From assembly GCF_958295425.1 (NCBI RefSeq), contig NC_081146.1, positions 18,981,458-19,045,457 on the forward strand: a stretch of DNA of 64,000 bases, read 5' to 3'. The stretch is from Solea solea (Eukaryota; Chordata; Actinopteri; Pleuronectiformes; Soleidae). Position 1 is the stretch's first letter. Every line of letters begins with the position of its first letter. This document shows, one piece after another, positions 32,121 through 45,909 of this stretch. The notes beneath the pieces were generated by a model. It searched no databases. It was not told the DNA's origin and saw only the letters and a list, made by a program, of their open reading frames with translations. A program made the position numbers and the translations under genes.

Positions 32121-32899
32121 TAACGGACGTGAGCAGCTACTTTAATCTTAATCTAATTTTTACGTTTGATTTGCAACTTTAGATTCAATGTCAGTATTTA
32201 TTTCAAAGCTGTGAAATCACCAGTGAAATGTCAGAGATTCAAATATGATGTATGTTTCCACTAAAGCAGAGGCGTGTGCACTGCTGTTGTACTCTAATCA
32301 GAGGGAAGCAAGACTAGGGTCTGAACACAGCAGCTGTAATCAAAATGAAAAATCTGCCAGGTTAATAACGTCACCTCCTAATGGTGACAGAGTAGCAGGG
32401 GATACAACAAAGAACTACTGGCAAAACTAATCAGAATAATACAAGTCACAATTAGTTACAACAATTCCTTCTTAAAAGTAATTCCTTATCATCACTGTCA
32501 AATTAACTGATATCTTGCCTGGAAAATGATTACACCAATAAATGAGATCAGAGCTGAAAAGTCTGGCAGACTCTTTAAGTCTTTTAGTGCTGGAATATTT
32601 GTCAGGAAACCTGACAGCTTTTACTGCATAGCATTTACATGAATTTATCAGCACTATTAGAGTGAAAGCTTGTAGTTTTTAAAGCTTAGAGGGAGGGAAA
32701 ATGGTCCATATTTATAATCACCTCCAATACAATTAGCCTTTTCTCTAAAGCCCTGAAGCAACGTCATGTGTGAGGGAGAGGAAATGACTGTCTGACCAAG
32801 CGAGGGGCCCCACACGTGTTAACCTATGACAGGATTTTTCAAATGGTGAGAATTGAAAAACACAGGTGTAACAGACTGTTGTGTTATTCTTAAAGCACA
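32121..32899. other. Non-coding, nothing seen
   Basis: AT-rich; no repeat family or exon recognised. Confidence 0.5.
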
Positions 32900-33712
32900 A
32901 GAGGGGGTGATGAGACGGAGTTACGGGCTGCTTTGGACTCCTTCGTCATGTGGTGCATGCAGAACCATCTGCAGCTTAACGTGACGAAGACTAAAGAACT
33001 GATTGTGGACTTTAGGAGGGGTGGATGTGGATGTGGTCAAGGACTACAAATACCTGGGAGTCCACATTGACAACAAACTGTACTAGACAATAAATACACA
33101 CACCATCTACAAGAAGGCCTGAGCCTTCTCTATTTCCTGAGGAGGTCATTCAACATCTGCCGGACCATGCTCAGGATTTTTTATGAGTCTGTTGTGGCCA
33201 GTGCGATCCTCTATGCTGTTGCATGCTGGGGCAGCAGGCTGAGGGTCGCTGATGCATACAGACTGAACAAACTGATCCGCAAAACCAGTAACTTTGAGAG
33301 GAGAATGTTGTCCCAGTTAAGGAAAATACTGGACAACAACCTCCATCCACTCCATGACGTGCTGGTCGGCCACAGGAGCTCGTTCAGTGAGAGACTGATT
33401 CCACCAAGATGCACCACCGAAAGGCACAGGAAATCATTCCTGCCCGTGGCCATCAGACTTTACAACTCCCATCTGTAGATGTATCCGATTCATTTATTAA
33501 TTATCATATTGATAATGTCTATCCTGTACACATTGTACATTATTGTCATTTTGTCATTCTTGTTTTAAACAAGGGCTTTAGGCTATTTTTATTTAATTTT
33601 AATCTAAATTTATTTTTGCTCCCTCTGTCTGGTACTTACTGAGTCTGATATGGTGCAACTGTAACAAAACAATTTCCTTTGGGATAATGAAAGTATTCTG
33701 ATTCTGATTCTG
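32900..33712 (+). mobile_element. LINE reverse transcriptase 3' half, broken
   Basis: Translation shows the order ELRAALDSFVMWCMQNHLQ with LNVTKTKELIVDFRR, then in other frames YFLRRSFNICRTMLRIF, YESVVASAILYAVACWGSR, a KLIRK stretch and RHRKSFLPVAIRLYNS. These are hallmarks of the C-terminal half of fish CR1/L2-clade non-LTR reverse transcriptases. Frames are broken around 33020-33140. An intact 103-codon frame runs 33167-33478. The 3' end is a TGATTC tandem at about 33695-33712, the usual LINE tail form. Confidence 0.8.
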
Positions 33713-34910
33713 AAGTTGTATCTCTCTGAAATGTAGTAATGTTGCTGTGGTTGGCAGACTTCTGCTTTGATAATAAAAATATTCAGTGGGAAGTGGTGGC
33801 TACCTGAACCAGCTAACTCGTGTCTCGTTCCGATCATAAAGTTAATAAAAGAACACCCTAGTGTTCTTAATAAACCTAGCGTTTAAGGTATTTTTATTTT
33901 GTGTAATGTACTTTTTTTATTTTGAGAACACTGAATAGGTTCTATGTTCTCAATGAGTTATGGGACTGTAGCCCAGAATTACTTGCCCCACCATGGGGAA
34001 TGTATACGGGAAGTAAAAGGGAGAGTGGAACTGATGAACGGGGTGTTGTTGCACCTGAGCTCTTTAGTGGGTGGGTCTCCACCTGTGCCCTATGTGGGTG
34101 GTCGCCCCCGTATTCATACATCATGGTTCTTGTCGTCCTTCTTCTCAACACCGTCACTGTGATTTTCAGGTCAGTATCGAGTGAAAAACACCGCTTATAT
34201 ATCGCAAAAGTTAACTATTAATAGCGCGAGTAACCGCGACTCGCGCATGTAATTAACTAACAACATGATATGAGCGTGTACATTGGTTATAACTACATGT
34301 TAAAGCTGAGAGCCCTGACACTAAGCATTTGTTTGGTTTCATGAGAAATGAGTTCATATAATTTATGTTTAGTATAGTAAAGTACTGGATAGTTGTGTGT
34401 TTATATGAATGTCGTCTCTAAATTGTTAATGATTTGAATTGTTTTGCTTTTGCTGGTAGGCTGAATGTTTGTTTTTGTTTATTTTGGGTCTGTTTGAAAT
34501 TTAAAGGAAAGCAGCAAATCATTGCAGCTTTACTTGTTTACATGTGGACACTGAAACAAACTATTGACATTTAATCAGATATCCAGGAATACGATATGTA
34601 TAATGGTTTATTATTGTAATAAACAGAAAAGCCTCAGGAACGAACATCATGGTGCATGTCCTCCTTCCTCTGAACACCTTGACTGTATTTTACAGGGGAA
34701 TAAGAGGTCAGGAAGCGTAAAATCATTAATCGTGGTTTGCCATTGTTGTAAAGGCTTTTGCTTGCTACCAAACATGTTTGTTTTTGGTGGTTGGTTGGTT
34801 AAGTGAGGATAAAGCAGTAGACAATGGTTGAATGAATGCATGGATGTTAATGTGGTGTCGTACAAGAGTATGTACTCCAAAATTGTAGGGGGAGCTACAA
34901 GGTTGACTTT
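33713..34910. other. Non-coding, no gene supported
   Basis: A short hairpin AAGAACAC-CCTA-GTGTTCTT lies at about 33848-33867. Two overlapping ORFs at 33922-34221 are followed by a possible donor (CAGGTCAGT near 34168), but there is no acceptor or family likeness, so no exon was called. Confidence 0.4.
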
Positions 34911-35309
34911 ACCTAGTCAACCCTATGTTGACCGTAGTTCCTGCTGTGGACCCAGTTGTCTACAATCCATGAATAAGCATGTAAATGGCTGTGTGAGATT
35001 TGCGATAGTTAGCCAACTTAGATGCTCAAAAAAGAGAATTCTGAGAACAGATTTAGAAACCAGCTCTGAGGTCATGTATAGCAGGTGGTTGTTGAAAGTG
35101 AAGGAAGTCTGGCAGAAAAAAACCCTATCCCTCGTGCTCTTCAGATGTTGCAGAGAAAGAGCTAAGAATAGATGCAGGTTAGCCAGAGTGAGAGGCCCAG
35201 ACCATGAAAGCTTGACATGAATGATAGCTGTACCAGTGAGACTGACAAAATAAATTGCCATCATGGGCCTTCCACACCTCTAAAGCTGGAGAATGGGGTT
35301 GACTAAGGT
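34911..35309. mobile_element. Possible element bounded by inverted ends
   Basis: ACCTAGTCAACCCTATG at 34911-34927 faces, on the other strand, ACCTTAGTCAACCCCAT at 35293-35309 (a one-base gap and one mismatch). Between them lies most of a 130-codon ORF (34828-35220) of no recognised family. Ends were found by eye only, and target duplication is not clear. Confidence 0.3.
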
Positions 35310-36942
35310 TTTCATTTCTGGTTACACTACAACTAAAAAGTAGTTTTTACCTTTGACTTTTGACTCTTAGATTTCCATCATCAGATCTTCTGTAAATAGT
35401 CACGATAACATCTGTCTGATAAGACAGTTAAGAAAGGTATGTGAATAGGATGTAGTGGAATATTTTGGCAGGATTTGTGATTTGACTGCTTCTATGTTAG
35501 TTTTTGAAACTAAAAGTTTGCAGATGTCACCTGTAAGCAGGCAGTACTAGCTGTCAATCACATAGTGTCTGCTCATATATGTCCTGTTTTATTGTCTATT
35601 TTCCTCTAAACGTGAACCTAATCTATGGAACTGACATCATGTTCTATTGAAGACCTGAAACTAGCAATTTAGATATTGACTCATCATGAAACTGCTCAAA
35701 TCAACTGAGAAGTAAGCTCATATTTTGCAAAAAGTATTGTATTCTTCATGTTTTGATAGATTGCCTCTAAATCCTGCACTCTGGGCCTGAACTATAAGAC
35801 CTATTTGATATTTTGTTTAGATAATTATAATTAGAAAGTTTGATAAACTACACACTTTCTGTGAGGAGTTTTTTTTTGCTGAGAACCAAATCGGGGTCAC
35901 TGGAAATGTCTAAAAGTGATGGTTTTGAAAATAGTGTGCAGAAGTGTGCGTTCTAATTTACACATGACAATTTGACAACTCATTAATTCCTGGGGTTATG
36001 AGAATGTTTTGAACTTGGTCGATGGGACTGTGGGTCGTAAAAAGGTTATTAACTCGTCTCTTAAGGATGCAGAATGTGTCCAAGACTTTACAATTAGCAG
36101 TATTCAAAGATGCAGACACTCTGTATGTGTGTCCATAGAGCACATGCACTCAAAGTCACCCTCACAGACAGACCCTCACTGCCACTGTCTACCACACACA
36201 CACATACACACACAGAGGCTCATTAAGGCAGAAATGTGGAGCAGTTGATCACAGGGAGTCCATGCAGATCTAAAGCATTATCGACCTAAAAATGGCACAG
36301 CCTGGCTTCTCCCTGCCTTGACTATTGACACGATGTCTGCAGCTGGACAGATGTCTGCTGTCTGACGTTTTTGGGCTACTCTAATATCCATAGAAAGGCC
36401 TTTTGGAGATTGAGTGGTGGTTTCCGTGTCTCCCTCATCAGCCATTCACAGCTTGCAAATCGCACAGGAATTCACAGCATCACTCACTTATTGTCCTAGT
36501 TGTTATGGTCTAATTTTCATTTGTACTAACATTTTAGTCACTACATAACACGCAGTGACCCTTTATCTCAGAGCTTTTGTGATGCATCATTCATGATAGC
36601 ATTATTTTTGTGATTGTGATTCGTTTGATTTTCAAAATGTTTTAATGTTAATTTTTATCTTTATTGTTCACAATGTGGATAATTGTCTTATCTATTAATG
36701 TAATTGATGTTCTACATAAAGAACAACACATAAATTACTACGACAGCAAAAACTGAACAGCTTGGAGTTCAACAACAGGCACTTAAATGATATAATTTAT
36801 CAATTTAGCTATTCTATATACTTTGTGACGAAAGATGTAATTTTTTGTGGATCATGGAAAATCTAAAACATCATCCTAAAGGGAAATTGTTAAAATTGTC
36901 ATTTGTTATGTTAACAGCTTTTGTTTTGGTACTTTGGTACTT
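35310..36942. other. Non-coding, nothing firm
   Basis: AT-rich. A CA-rich patch lies at about 36192-36213. No exon was recognised. Confidence 0.5.
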
Positions 36943-37310
36943 GCATTGTTTTCTATTACTATAGCACCTCCTCAATGTAGCGGAGTCATCATAGCACTGC
37001 CGTGACGTTGTTTTATACGCGACACACACAAACTAGTGACTAGTAAAGCAGTTATTTACGGTGTACTGAATCATTAGGATCAGTTAATTAAAAGGATTAC
37101 TTCAGTACTTCCTGCATGACCGGAGCCCAGACTACGTCTGACAGTCACAGAACTAGAATAAGCGGAAGTGGTTGTGATGCGACTCACGATCCCCGGCTTT
37201 CAGCAGTGCTGTCGCTAAATAGACTCCTCTGTTAGATATTGAGAGTGTCAAGCCGTGCCGAGTCGTGCTGAGCTGTGTAGTGGAAAAGCACCATAACATG
37301 GTATAGTGCA
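36943..37310. mobile_element. CpG-bearing non-autonomous DNA element
   Basis: The interior has phrases recalled from a widespread fish family (CACCTCCTCAATGTAGCGGA, ACTAGTGACTAGTAAAGCAG, GTGCCGAGTCGTGCTGAGC). The left end GCATTGTTTTCTATTACTA and, on the other strand, the right end GGTGCTTTTCCACTACACAG are imperfect inverted partners. The ends are approximate. Confidence 0.5.
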
Positions 37311-38734
37311 GTACATATTATACCAGAATCATAGGGCCAAAAAAACTGACATTGATAATTCATCTGAAAGTTTTTCTTAAATTAGCAAAACATGACTGTT
37401 CATTGTTACAGAATACAGAAAGCATTTCAAATAGTCAAATGTTTCCATTTACTTCCAACCTCTCTTACTGGCTTTGAGCCTTCAATTTATTGTCATCTCC
37501 AATGACCCAGTGCGCTATGGGCTGCCAAAAAAACAGCCAAGTCAACAAAGTGTTTCATGATTTACCATCAAGAGAGTTGTGCTTTGTTCACAGTCATTTG
37601 TGGGAGTGGAAGGAAGGTGCTGCTCACAAAGTTCTTAATCAGCTCTGACAGGCAAACAGCAAACATGATTAGCATTAAGAGCTGACGTCAAATAGGATGA
37701 AAATACATTTGGGTAGATGAAGTTAAACAAGGCTTGACAAACACAGTGGGTCCATCTCGGAGAGTTCAGCATGAGTTTTTATTTATCATACATGCATACT
37801 GTACTTGCATATACTGTAACATACAACGCAGTGGCACAATCAAAGCATCATTAGCATTACACAACAACAAACAATGAAGACGTACAAAAAACTGAAATAC
37901 AGTACTTTAACCTATCCATACTTGAAGTAACTTTCTAGCTTTCTATTCAAAAACAGCATGTGTGTTTGGGTGTGATGAACCAACAGTGGGACCAAAGAGG
38001 GAATTAATCTGCCACCACTCTGCTCTCAGTTTCTCCATCTGTCTCTCACAACTGCAACGAGTGAGAGACAGTATCTTGATTGCATTTTTCATCAAAACAA
38101 TAGACTTTCCAAGGCGAGCAGCCGCCAGCAACCCGACCATATAATTGAAGATTTAATAATGTTGGATAGGTAAACCTATTTCCCTGAGGGTAAGAGAAAC
38201 ATGCAGATAACAAGAACATGAACACGAAAGGGCTATTTTCGTGCATGAAGAACATTAGGTCTTTTAAAGTGTTGCCAGTTCTTGTTGACACATAATAGTG
38301 AAATGAAAATGGCAATGTAATTATTCAAGTAAGGGATAAGTCAAATTTTGCAAAAAGGAAAATATAGGAATTGCAGTAAATATAATCAAAATGAGTCATA
38401 CAACATGAATAATGTGGTTAAAGGGTAAATGGAAAAATGATTAAACTTATAAAAATCACAAAAAGGTTATGTGGGAATGGCTGGATGAACAGGGGAAATA
38501 ATTTAAAATGATGCATTTAGGAGGTGAAGGACGCTTTTCTGGAGTGTGATCCCATATTTCCAAACTCGCAAAAATGAAAACAATCAGTGGAGAAGAGCAG
38601 CTTGATGAGGTCGGTGAGAACAATATGCCTCTAGAATCTGTCTTTGCCCAGCACCATTTTATTTCTTCAGTCATGAACTGGAGTTTAAAACAGTATGAAC
38701 TCCGTGAAAGGAAACATCCTGAGGCTTTTGCTCA
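37311..38734. other. Non-coding, nothing seen
   Basis: AT-rich, no repeat family or exon recognised. The ORFs at 37943-38315 overlap on both strands and look like chance. Confidence 0.5.
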
Positions 38735-39169
38735 GGTGGAAGGTTCAGTGTTAATGGTCAGAGATTGTCTTCTGCATACCCTGGTTGTAATAAGTGGTAA
38801 TTTGAGTAAACTGGAGCCTTGTAATCATTCAAACCAGTCTGGCCATTCTCAAACCTCTGGCATCAAAAAGGCATTTTCACCCAGGGAACTGCTGCTCATT
38901 GGATATTTCACTCTTTTTATGGACCTTTCTCATTAAACTCCAGAGATCTATTTAAATCCCAGTAGTTGCAGTTTCTGAAATAGTCAGACCAGCCTGGCTT
39001 GCAGCAACTAATATGCCATGTTCAAAGTCACCTGACTTCTATTCTGATGTTTGGTTTGAACGTCAGCAGGTCTTCTCGACAATGCCTATATGCACAGAGT
39101 TGCTGCCAGGTGACTGTCTGATTAGATATTTGCATTGACACGTATTACACACAAGTGGCCGTTGAGAGG
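38735..39169 (-). mobile_element. Decayed Tc1-like element remnant
   Basis: It matches in order the reverse of a recalled fish Tc1-like family: CTTCTGCATACC, AACCAGTCTGGCCATTCTC, CTCTGGCATCAA, TTGCAGTTTCTGAAATAGTC, AGACCAGCC, TGCCATGTTCAAAGTCACCT and a final AAGTGGCCGTTGAGAG end. Frames are broken throughout. A shorter relative lies at 52077-52447. Confidence 0.7.
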
Positions 39170-40849
39170 ATTCTCCAGTCCCATTTGATTTACGTGTCTT
39201 TGCACAGTAATCACATCTGCTGTGATAAGATTTTAATAAAACAGCAGCACATCAACTCTCTGCTCTGTGTGCTTTGACTCTCTGGCATGCAGACAGACAG
39301 ACTGGCTGCTGCGTTCACAGCAGTGAGATTAGACACAAATGTCTTATCTGACTTTGGCAGAGTTCTCCTGACAAACTGTAGCTCTACTTCTCTCTCTCTC
39401 TATCTTGCTCTGTCACAATAGTGACAGTATAGTTCCAATTACTTTGGAAAACTAAAACTGACTGATTTTAAGGGACTAAAGAAAAGTGATTTAGAAACAG
39501 ACAGCAAAACATTGGCATTTTTCACAGTAAATTAATTAGTTTTATAGCAGGAACAGCAGAGGTGGGGTTATTACTGTTAATGAGTGCTTTCTGTTACTTA
39601 TGATTATCAGTGAGCTAGCACACATGCATAGCAAAGATCTGCATATGAACCTAAAGAGTATTTTATTATGAATGTACCTGTGGTTTCTCTCTCTATGTTA
39701 ATTTCTTTTCCTCTCCTGTGTTTGATATATTTATTTTTTATTTTGAGGCATTTTTCTTGACATTTGCACTTATTTAGTATGCCTGTTGTTCAACATGTCT
39801 CCTGATTGGACATGTTGTAGCTGATATGCTTCCACTAGACTGTGTCACAATTTGAACAGCTAATAAATTATATTTAATATTTGATTTAATATGATAAATA
39901 TCATCATCAGTTATCCCACAATTAATCTGCACAAGAAGGAGAGGCTTGAGCTGACATGTGTATGAAATCACCATCCTATACAAAGTAATAATGGTAATTT
40001 TAGAAGGAAAAGTGTAATCAATAGCTTTAAAAAACCTGTGCGAGAGACAATATGGTTATATGAGAAGACTGTGTTTCATTTGTCATCAATATTAGATAAA
40101 GATAATCAAATCAATACCTGAAACAATTTCCAGCTGTATCTTCCACTGGCATATGATGATACATTGTTTCCTGACTGTCCCCAGAGGAGTGCTTAGTCTG
40201 TATACACCATTACATTAGACAGACATCTCTTTATTCTTAAGACACAGAAAGTACATTAGTTGTGGTTGCATGTGTAACGCACACATTGAAGCATCCCACA
40301 GTATAAAAAGAGAAGTTATTACAATCTGACAGGTTCCCTAGGAAACAGTGTCCCACTCTTCCTCAGACAGGGATCTGTTTTTCTCGATTTAATTGTTCAT
40401 ATATACAAATATATCTCATCCATCATCCTGTTAGTCCACTGCCTCGAAACACGAAATAGAGTGGACAGTAAATTAGAGGACAGACAGAGTGAGACGGGTA
40501 GATAATGACAGATTTTCCATGTTTCACAAGCATTCAGACCATATCCAAAATGATTCATCTGATCATCTGCCTTTAGTGAACTTGCGGGTGATTAACTTTC
40601 AATTAAGAATAATTCAATACTCAAATGAAGGATGGCAGATTTACAGCACATGAAAGGGACGTTTTAAAATTTAAGGGAATGCAGGATGATGCTGGACATG
40701 ACAACTCATTAAGCTGAATGTGAGAATGTGACCAGTTATATTTACAGAGTAATGTGGGCTGTGGTGTTCTTTGTACAGTATAACTACACCTGTTTTTATA
40801 TAGGCTAAAAAGAATGGATCTATTATGATTATTATGAGACTTTTAGGGC
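39170..40849. other. Non-coding, nothing seen
   Basis: AT-rich, with a short TC run at about 39388-39402. No exon recognised. Confidence 0.5.
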
Positions 40850-41045
40850 TGCATTGATAACTGATCTATTAATAAATTAGTCACCAACAAAAAGGACTGT
40901 ATTTTTTTTTCAGCTTGTAAATATTTTCGCATTTTCTAGTTTCTTTACCATTGAAATCATTAAAACTGAATCATTTGGGGTTGAGGACAAAACAGGACAT
41001 TGCATTTTAACAATTAGGTTTAAGTTTAAAGAAGTGCACATCCTT
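40850..41045. mobile_element. Diverged copy of the 17833-18192 family
   Basis: TTAGGGCTGCATTGATAACTG at one end and AGGACAAAACAGGACATTGC further in match the family's end and core on one strand. The other end is not clear. Confidence 0.4.
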
Positions 41046-43624
41046 TTCATTTCAGCTTTTTTAACTTCCTTGATTAAAGGGACCTAATCACTAGCAGACG
41101 GCAGAGAGAGAGTGCATGTTCATAGTAAATTTACATATTTTAAAGACCAGTATGTTCCTAATGGTGACTTTTATTATTGAATAAATTAATGTGGACATTT
41201 GGAAATCCCTGAACACACAGTGGCGTGTCCATGTATACTGTGCAATGTTTAATTTAATATATGATCTACACCAACACTGCAGCCACCATAGCTCTTTCCT
41301 CCGTGTTTATTTCCTAGTGTATCACTCTGCTAGTGCTTTCCTTTTGCCTCATTGCTCTGTGTTGCTTTTGTTGACTCCTCACCAAACTTTTAAATTATTC
41401 AGAGAAAAAAGTTTTGCTTGGAACTTGATCTTGTGTCCAGTCTGATGCAACAGTTTCTGTAATACATGTCCATTTATCAATAATTACACTTTAATTACAA
41501 AAAAGTATTTCAAAAGATATTTTTTAAAATAATACAACACCTTACCATGTCCCCCAAGACCAAGGTTATTCAGATCTTTAAGAGTTTTCTTGGCACCTTT
41601 TTTCCTCTACTCTGTCTTAATTGGTTTTTCAGCAGTGCTTCCTGTCTTCCGCCTCGTTGCCCTCTCATAAGATTGTCTGCCTTGCCAACTAATTATCCCG
41701 GCCTCTCTTTTATTTAGGCTCTCTGTTCCTGGTCCTGTTGGTCAGTTTCATTCACACTGCATGCTTCTGTTCAGTTCCCTGTTGTTACATTGCACCTCTG
41801 GGAGAGTTTTGACTTTCTATCTAACTACCTGACAACCAGACCATCTGTTAGCCTGTTATCTCCATCATACCAACCTGCATTTGACAAGTGTCTACCTTAT
41901 CATTGACTGATGGCTATTCCACTCACAGCAATTGTTTTGTAAAACATAAAGGAAAAACGGCATGAATAATGGAGGTACTGCTCTATGACAGTGTCAAGTT
42001 GTTGTCTCAAATTAACAATATGTTATTAATATTTAATCATAGCTTCACAATTTCCTCAAATTTCATCAGATATTAAAGTTTCCCTCAGGTCACTGCAGAC
42101 TGTCTGTATTTGAAATCTTGCCAAATAAGGCTGGAGACACCAGAGGGCTTGGAGTTTGTAGAGGAGGATTTTTCCAAGTGAAATCCCTGTAACACCATAA
42201 GGCCGCTCTGTGATACAGCTCAGGCAGCCTGGCCTGGCCTGGCCTGTCCACCCACACAGCTGTTTTATAATACACAAGAGAGAACTCTAGGTCACCCACA
42301 ACCTGGTCTCACACTTCTCGAAAACATTTTTAAAAGTAGCTTTAATGTCGTGTGTGTTCCACTAAATGAGGAAGACCACAGTGTTAAGCACAGTGTAGTA
42401 CTCTCAGGTGAGCACTGAGAGTGGCTGCTCAACGAGTGGACCACAGGAATCTGAGGCTGAGAGTACAGTTGGTATCACAGGCCTAATGTTCAACAATATA
42501 TAAATTAATAGTAAATAAAAATAATGAAAAAGCAACATATATAAGGTACACTGTGTCAGTCTACAAACACTTGCAACACACTGATTTATCCAAGTGTGTT
42601 TGTCTCTGTTATGCTAGGCAGTGATACGCCCCCTTTCAGCTTGTTAGTATCAGGTGGCTTCCATTTATATGTATGTCGAGTGCCATTTCAAGTCCATGAA
42701 CTTAAAAATATTCACTTGTTTGAGCCGGCAGAGATAAAGTCGGTCTCTTTTTTCAGTTCAACAAATGTACCGGCCTGGACTTCTTCTCCTTTTGTGAACT
42801 GGCTCCTTTTATTTTTTATTATTTCCACGTCAAAGCCCGTAATTATTAGTTTGGCATGAAAAGCTGTCAAGTTCTGTAATACATTTATTTATGAAAAGTG
42901 TGTGTGAGCACAGTGTCTTTTTAGAAAGGTACAATGAAGCCACAGGATCTCAAAACACCCAGGCAGATAGATTTGTGGGTGGCACACAAGGGAATGTCGG
43001 CATTGATTGTCAGCTGTCTCATAAATTGTCTTTTGTGGCTGTGAATCCCTGTCATGTTCTTTTCACAGTATTCCTCTGTTTGAATGTCAGCATGGCTCCG
43101 CCCATCCTCTCATCCTCCCTCACTTCTCAGTCATCTTTTCACTTATTTCTCCTTCACTGACAGGTAACCCCTGTTCTCTCTGTCTACCCCTCTTCCCATC
43201 CTCTTCTTGTCCATTGTTTTGCTCTTCCTCATATTTGAAGATGAGATGATAGAGCCGGTAATTAGCTTGTGAGAGGTGTCAGATCACTACATCAGCTGAA
43301 GGACAAGAGTGCTTGAAAACAAGCCAAAGATAATGACAAGATCCAGGGTGAGAGTCCTGGGTGCCAGTCCTCTTAACTCACTGGAGGAGACTGTGAGAAA
43401 GGTTTGCCGCTGAATAGACGAGAGGAGATTATAGTAACATTCTTATAAAAGAAACCAATTATCTGCTTGCTCCTACTCGTCCACAGTCTGAGATGTCCAT
43501 CCAAAGACTGTAAAATATTCATACACACTGCTACTCCTTATCTGCCCAGGAATTGAGCAGCTTCTTACAACAACACGCCTTATACAAGACCATCGAACAC
43601 TTGCTCTCAGTTACTCTGTATGTT
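41046..43624. other. Non-coding, nothing firm
   Basis: A small CCTGG tandem (GGCCTGGCCTGGCCTG) lies at 42231-42247. No repeat family or exon was recognised otherwise. Confidence 0.5.
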
Positions 43625-44150
43625 TACATGCACAGTTTAATCGAGCAAAGGTCGTACTATGACTAAGACAGACAGTCGGACCATTTTTGTCAAGTCTGAG
43701 TATATATGTTTATTTAGCCTTGTACGTCTGAGGTCTGAATTCGCCTCCATAGGTGGCGCTGTATCTCTCTATAAGCCAGTGCGTATTGAATCATTTTTCT
43801 GTTGACCTTTAGGTCACCGCTTTCACTGTTGCCGATGCCATCGCATTGTTTATTCTTTTTACAGCAACAGTACTGCAGTTTATACATCGTCTCCTACTTC
43901 TGTGTCAAAGATCGCGGAGGAAATTTGGGTGCATGTGCAAAACGCCAAGCCTGACTCCAGTCTGACTAAGCGTATGCAGGAGTAATCGGACGATGAATTG
44001 AATTATCCAGGTTTGTTAGTTTGACTAAGACTAGCTTTAAATTTTAGTCAGACTTGTGTATTTACATGACATTAGGAAAGCTAAATTATTGTATTTAGTC
44101 CAACTAAAATCAGACTTTTAACATGTTGCCCTACAGGTATAGTTGTGGTT
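43625..44150. mobile_element. Probable decayed DNA transposon
   Basis: It starts near TTTACATGCACAGTTTAATC and ends near TAGTCCAACTAAAATCAGAC with TTAACATGT. Such TTTACATGCAC-type ends with repeated GACTAA words belong to a known type of fish element. The interior is CpG-containing but has no open frame. Confidence 0.4.
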
Positions 44151-45864
44151 TGAGCCTGTCCGTGGACAGTTTCTCCATTTGCTGTCAAGCTGACTGAGAA
44201 GGAAGCAACTAACTCAGAATCCAAAGGACCATGTCAACAAACAAGGTAAAATCCTATTAACACAAATATCACTTCTTGGCTATCCTTGTAATGCAAATGT
44301 ACCCCGACTGCATAGTTTTAGTGTTGGTGTATTTTCATTACAATGTTTGATTAGATGTGGCTTACGCTTTTAAAATTGAACATCTCTCAACTTCTCAAGT
44401 AAGCGTTGTGAGCAAAGTAAAGCAATGGACCCACAATGCATTTTGGCTGGTGACATCTTACTTACTTAGACTTACTGGCGCTGATATTGAAAATGAAAAC
44501 TGTTTACTGTGTGTTTGCCAAGTGTGTAGCATGTTGGTGTAATGATTTTGGCACGTACTGAACACTTGAGAAAGGACTGGTTTTAAGTCTCGCCCTGCCT
44601 TGGTCTTGGTCTTGACTGCAATGCTACTAGTTACCAAACTTCTCATTACCATCAGAGGTATGCAGCACAATACGGGGGAATTCAGGACAAACCTTAGACC
44701 CAATTTTAGAGCTGTCATTAAACAATTGTTTTTTTCTTGTGATACTTCACCCAATATGTATAATATAGAAACAAACACACACCCACATACTGCATATGCA
44801 CACAGTAACATACACACAGACAGGGATACACCATGTCTGAATGCATCTCTACTGTACCTCAGCATAGCCACTATAACAGAACAAATGAATGTGTTGAAAA
44901 TGATATCATTATCATTTAGCTTTCATGTTTAATTAGAGTCCTGATTGTGATCAACAAAGAAAACATTCTAATATATCTGTATAATTTATGACATGTATGG
45001 GTTTCTCTCTCTGTCTCTTCATGGGGAAACTTAGAGTAATTGTCCTTGAGTATCACATCAGGTAATGTTTCTACCAAGCTAAAGGTTCAGCTAAAGCAGA
45101 GGAAGCTTGTTTGTGCAGTAACTATTTTGGTTATAAGCTGGGTGGAAAGACTTAAAGTAAAATTATTAATTTCTATTTGCTCGATGGGAAATAAAACATC
45201 TTAAATACACAATCTGTAATGAATGTTCATAAGCACCTTTCCAGCCACACAAAATGACATTCAATCACTAAAGCAGGGGCTGGGGTCCACAAGGGGTTCA
45301 TTAATATTTGCTTGTTTATTACTCTAATAACTCAACTGCAAATTATTTACATTATAAAATCTATCTATCATCAATCATAGTTTAAAAATGTCCGCAATGT
45401 TGACTCCACTGACAACCAGATGAAGCAGACACTTATGCGTAATAAAAAAACATTGATTTCTTTAGACTTTAAAAATACACAACGGATACAGGACCACTCA
45501 GTTTTATGCATTTTAATTACATATTCACCAAATTTCGATCAATGTTTGGTTCCCTGTTAAGAGAAATTTCATTGCAAATACTAAAAAGTTGCTTTGCTTT
45601 TTCCATAAACACTTGCATGCAGATCTACAGTACAAACTTTGTTGTATTCCAAACATCAGTTCAAGGAGTTTTCATCAAATTGATTAGTTAAAAAAGGTTG
45701 CTCATAATCTTAACTGAGATTAGGATTGGCTTTATTCTACCGCTCCACTCTCCTTCAGTAGTCACCTCTGAAGCTTTGTGTACCACGGATCAGTGTCACT
45801 ACAGGCTTTTAACTCTTTCACAGAGACACTTTCTTCTCTCTCTTTATCTTGCAAGCATGGATAT
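44151..45864. other. Non-coding, nothing seen
   Basis: AT-rich. ORFs on both strands at 44458-44932 overlap each other and show no family likeness. Confidence 0.5.
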
Positions 45865-45909
45865 ACACACACACACACACACACACGCACACACACACAC
45901 ACACACACA
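45865..45909. repeat. CA microsatellite
   Basis: An AC array with one CG interruption lies directly beside the following dispersed repeat. Confidence 0.95.

Noticed and set aside
33922..34221. 99-codon ORF followed by a CAGGTCAGT donor-like site
   Set aside because: No acceptor or homologous protein is visible, and an overlapping second frame is equally open.
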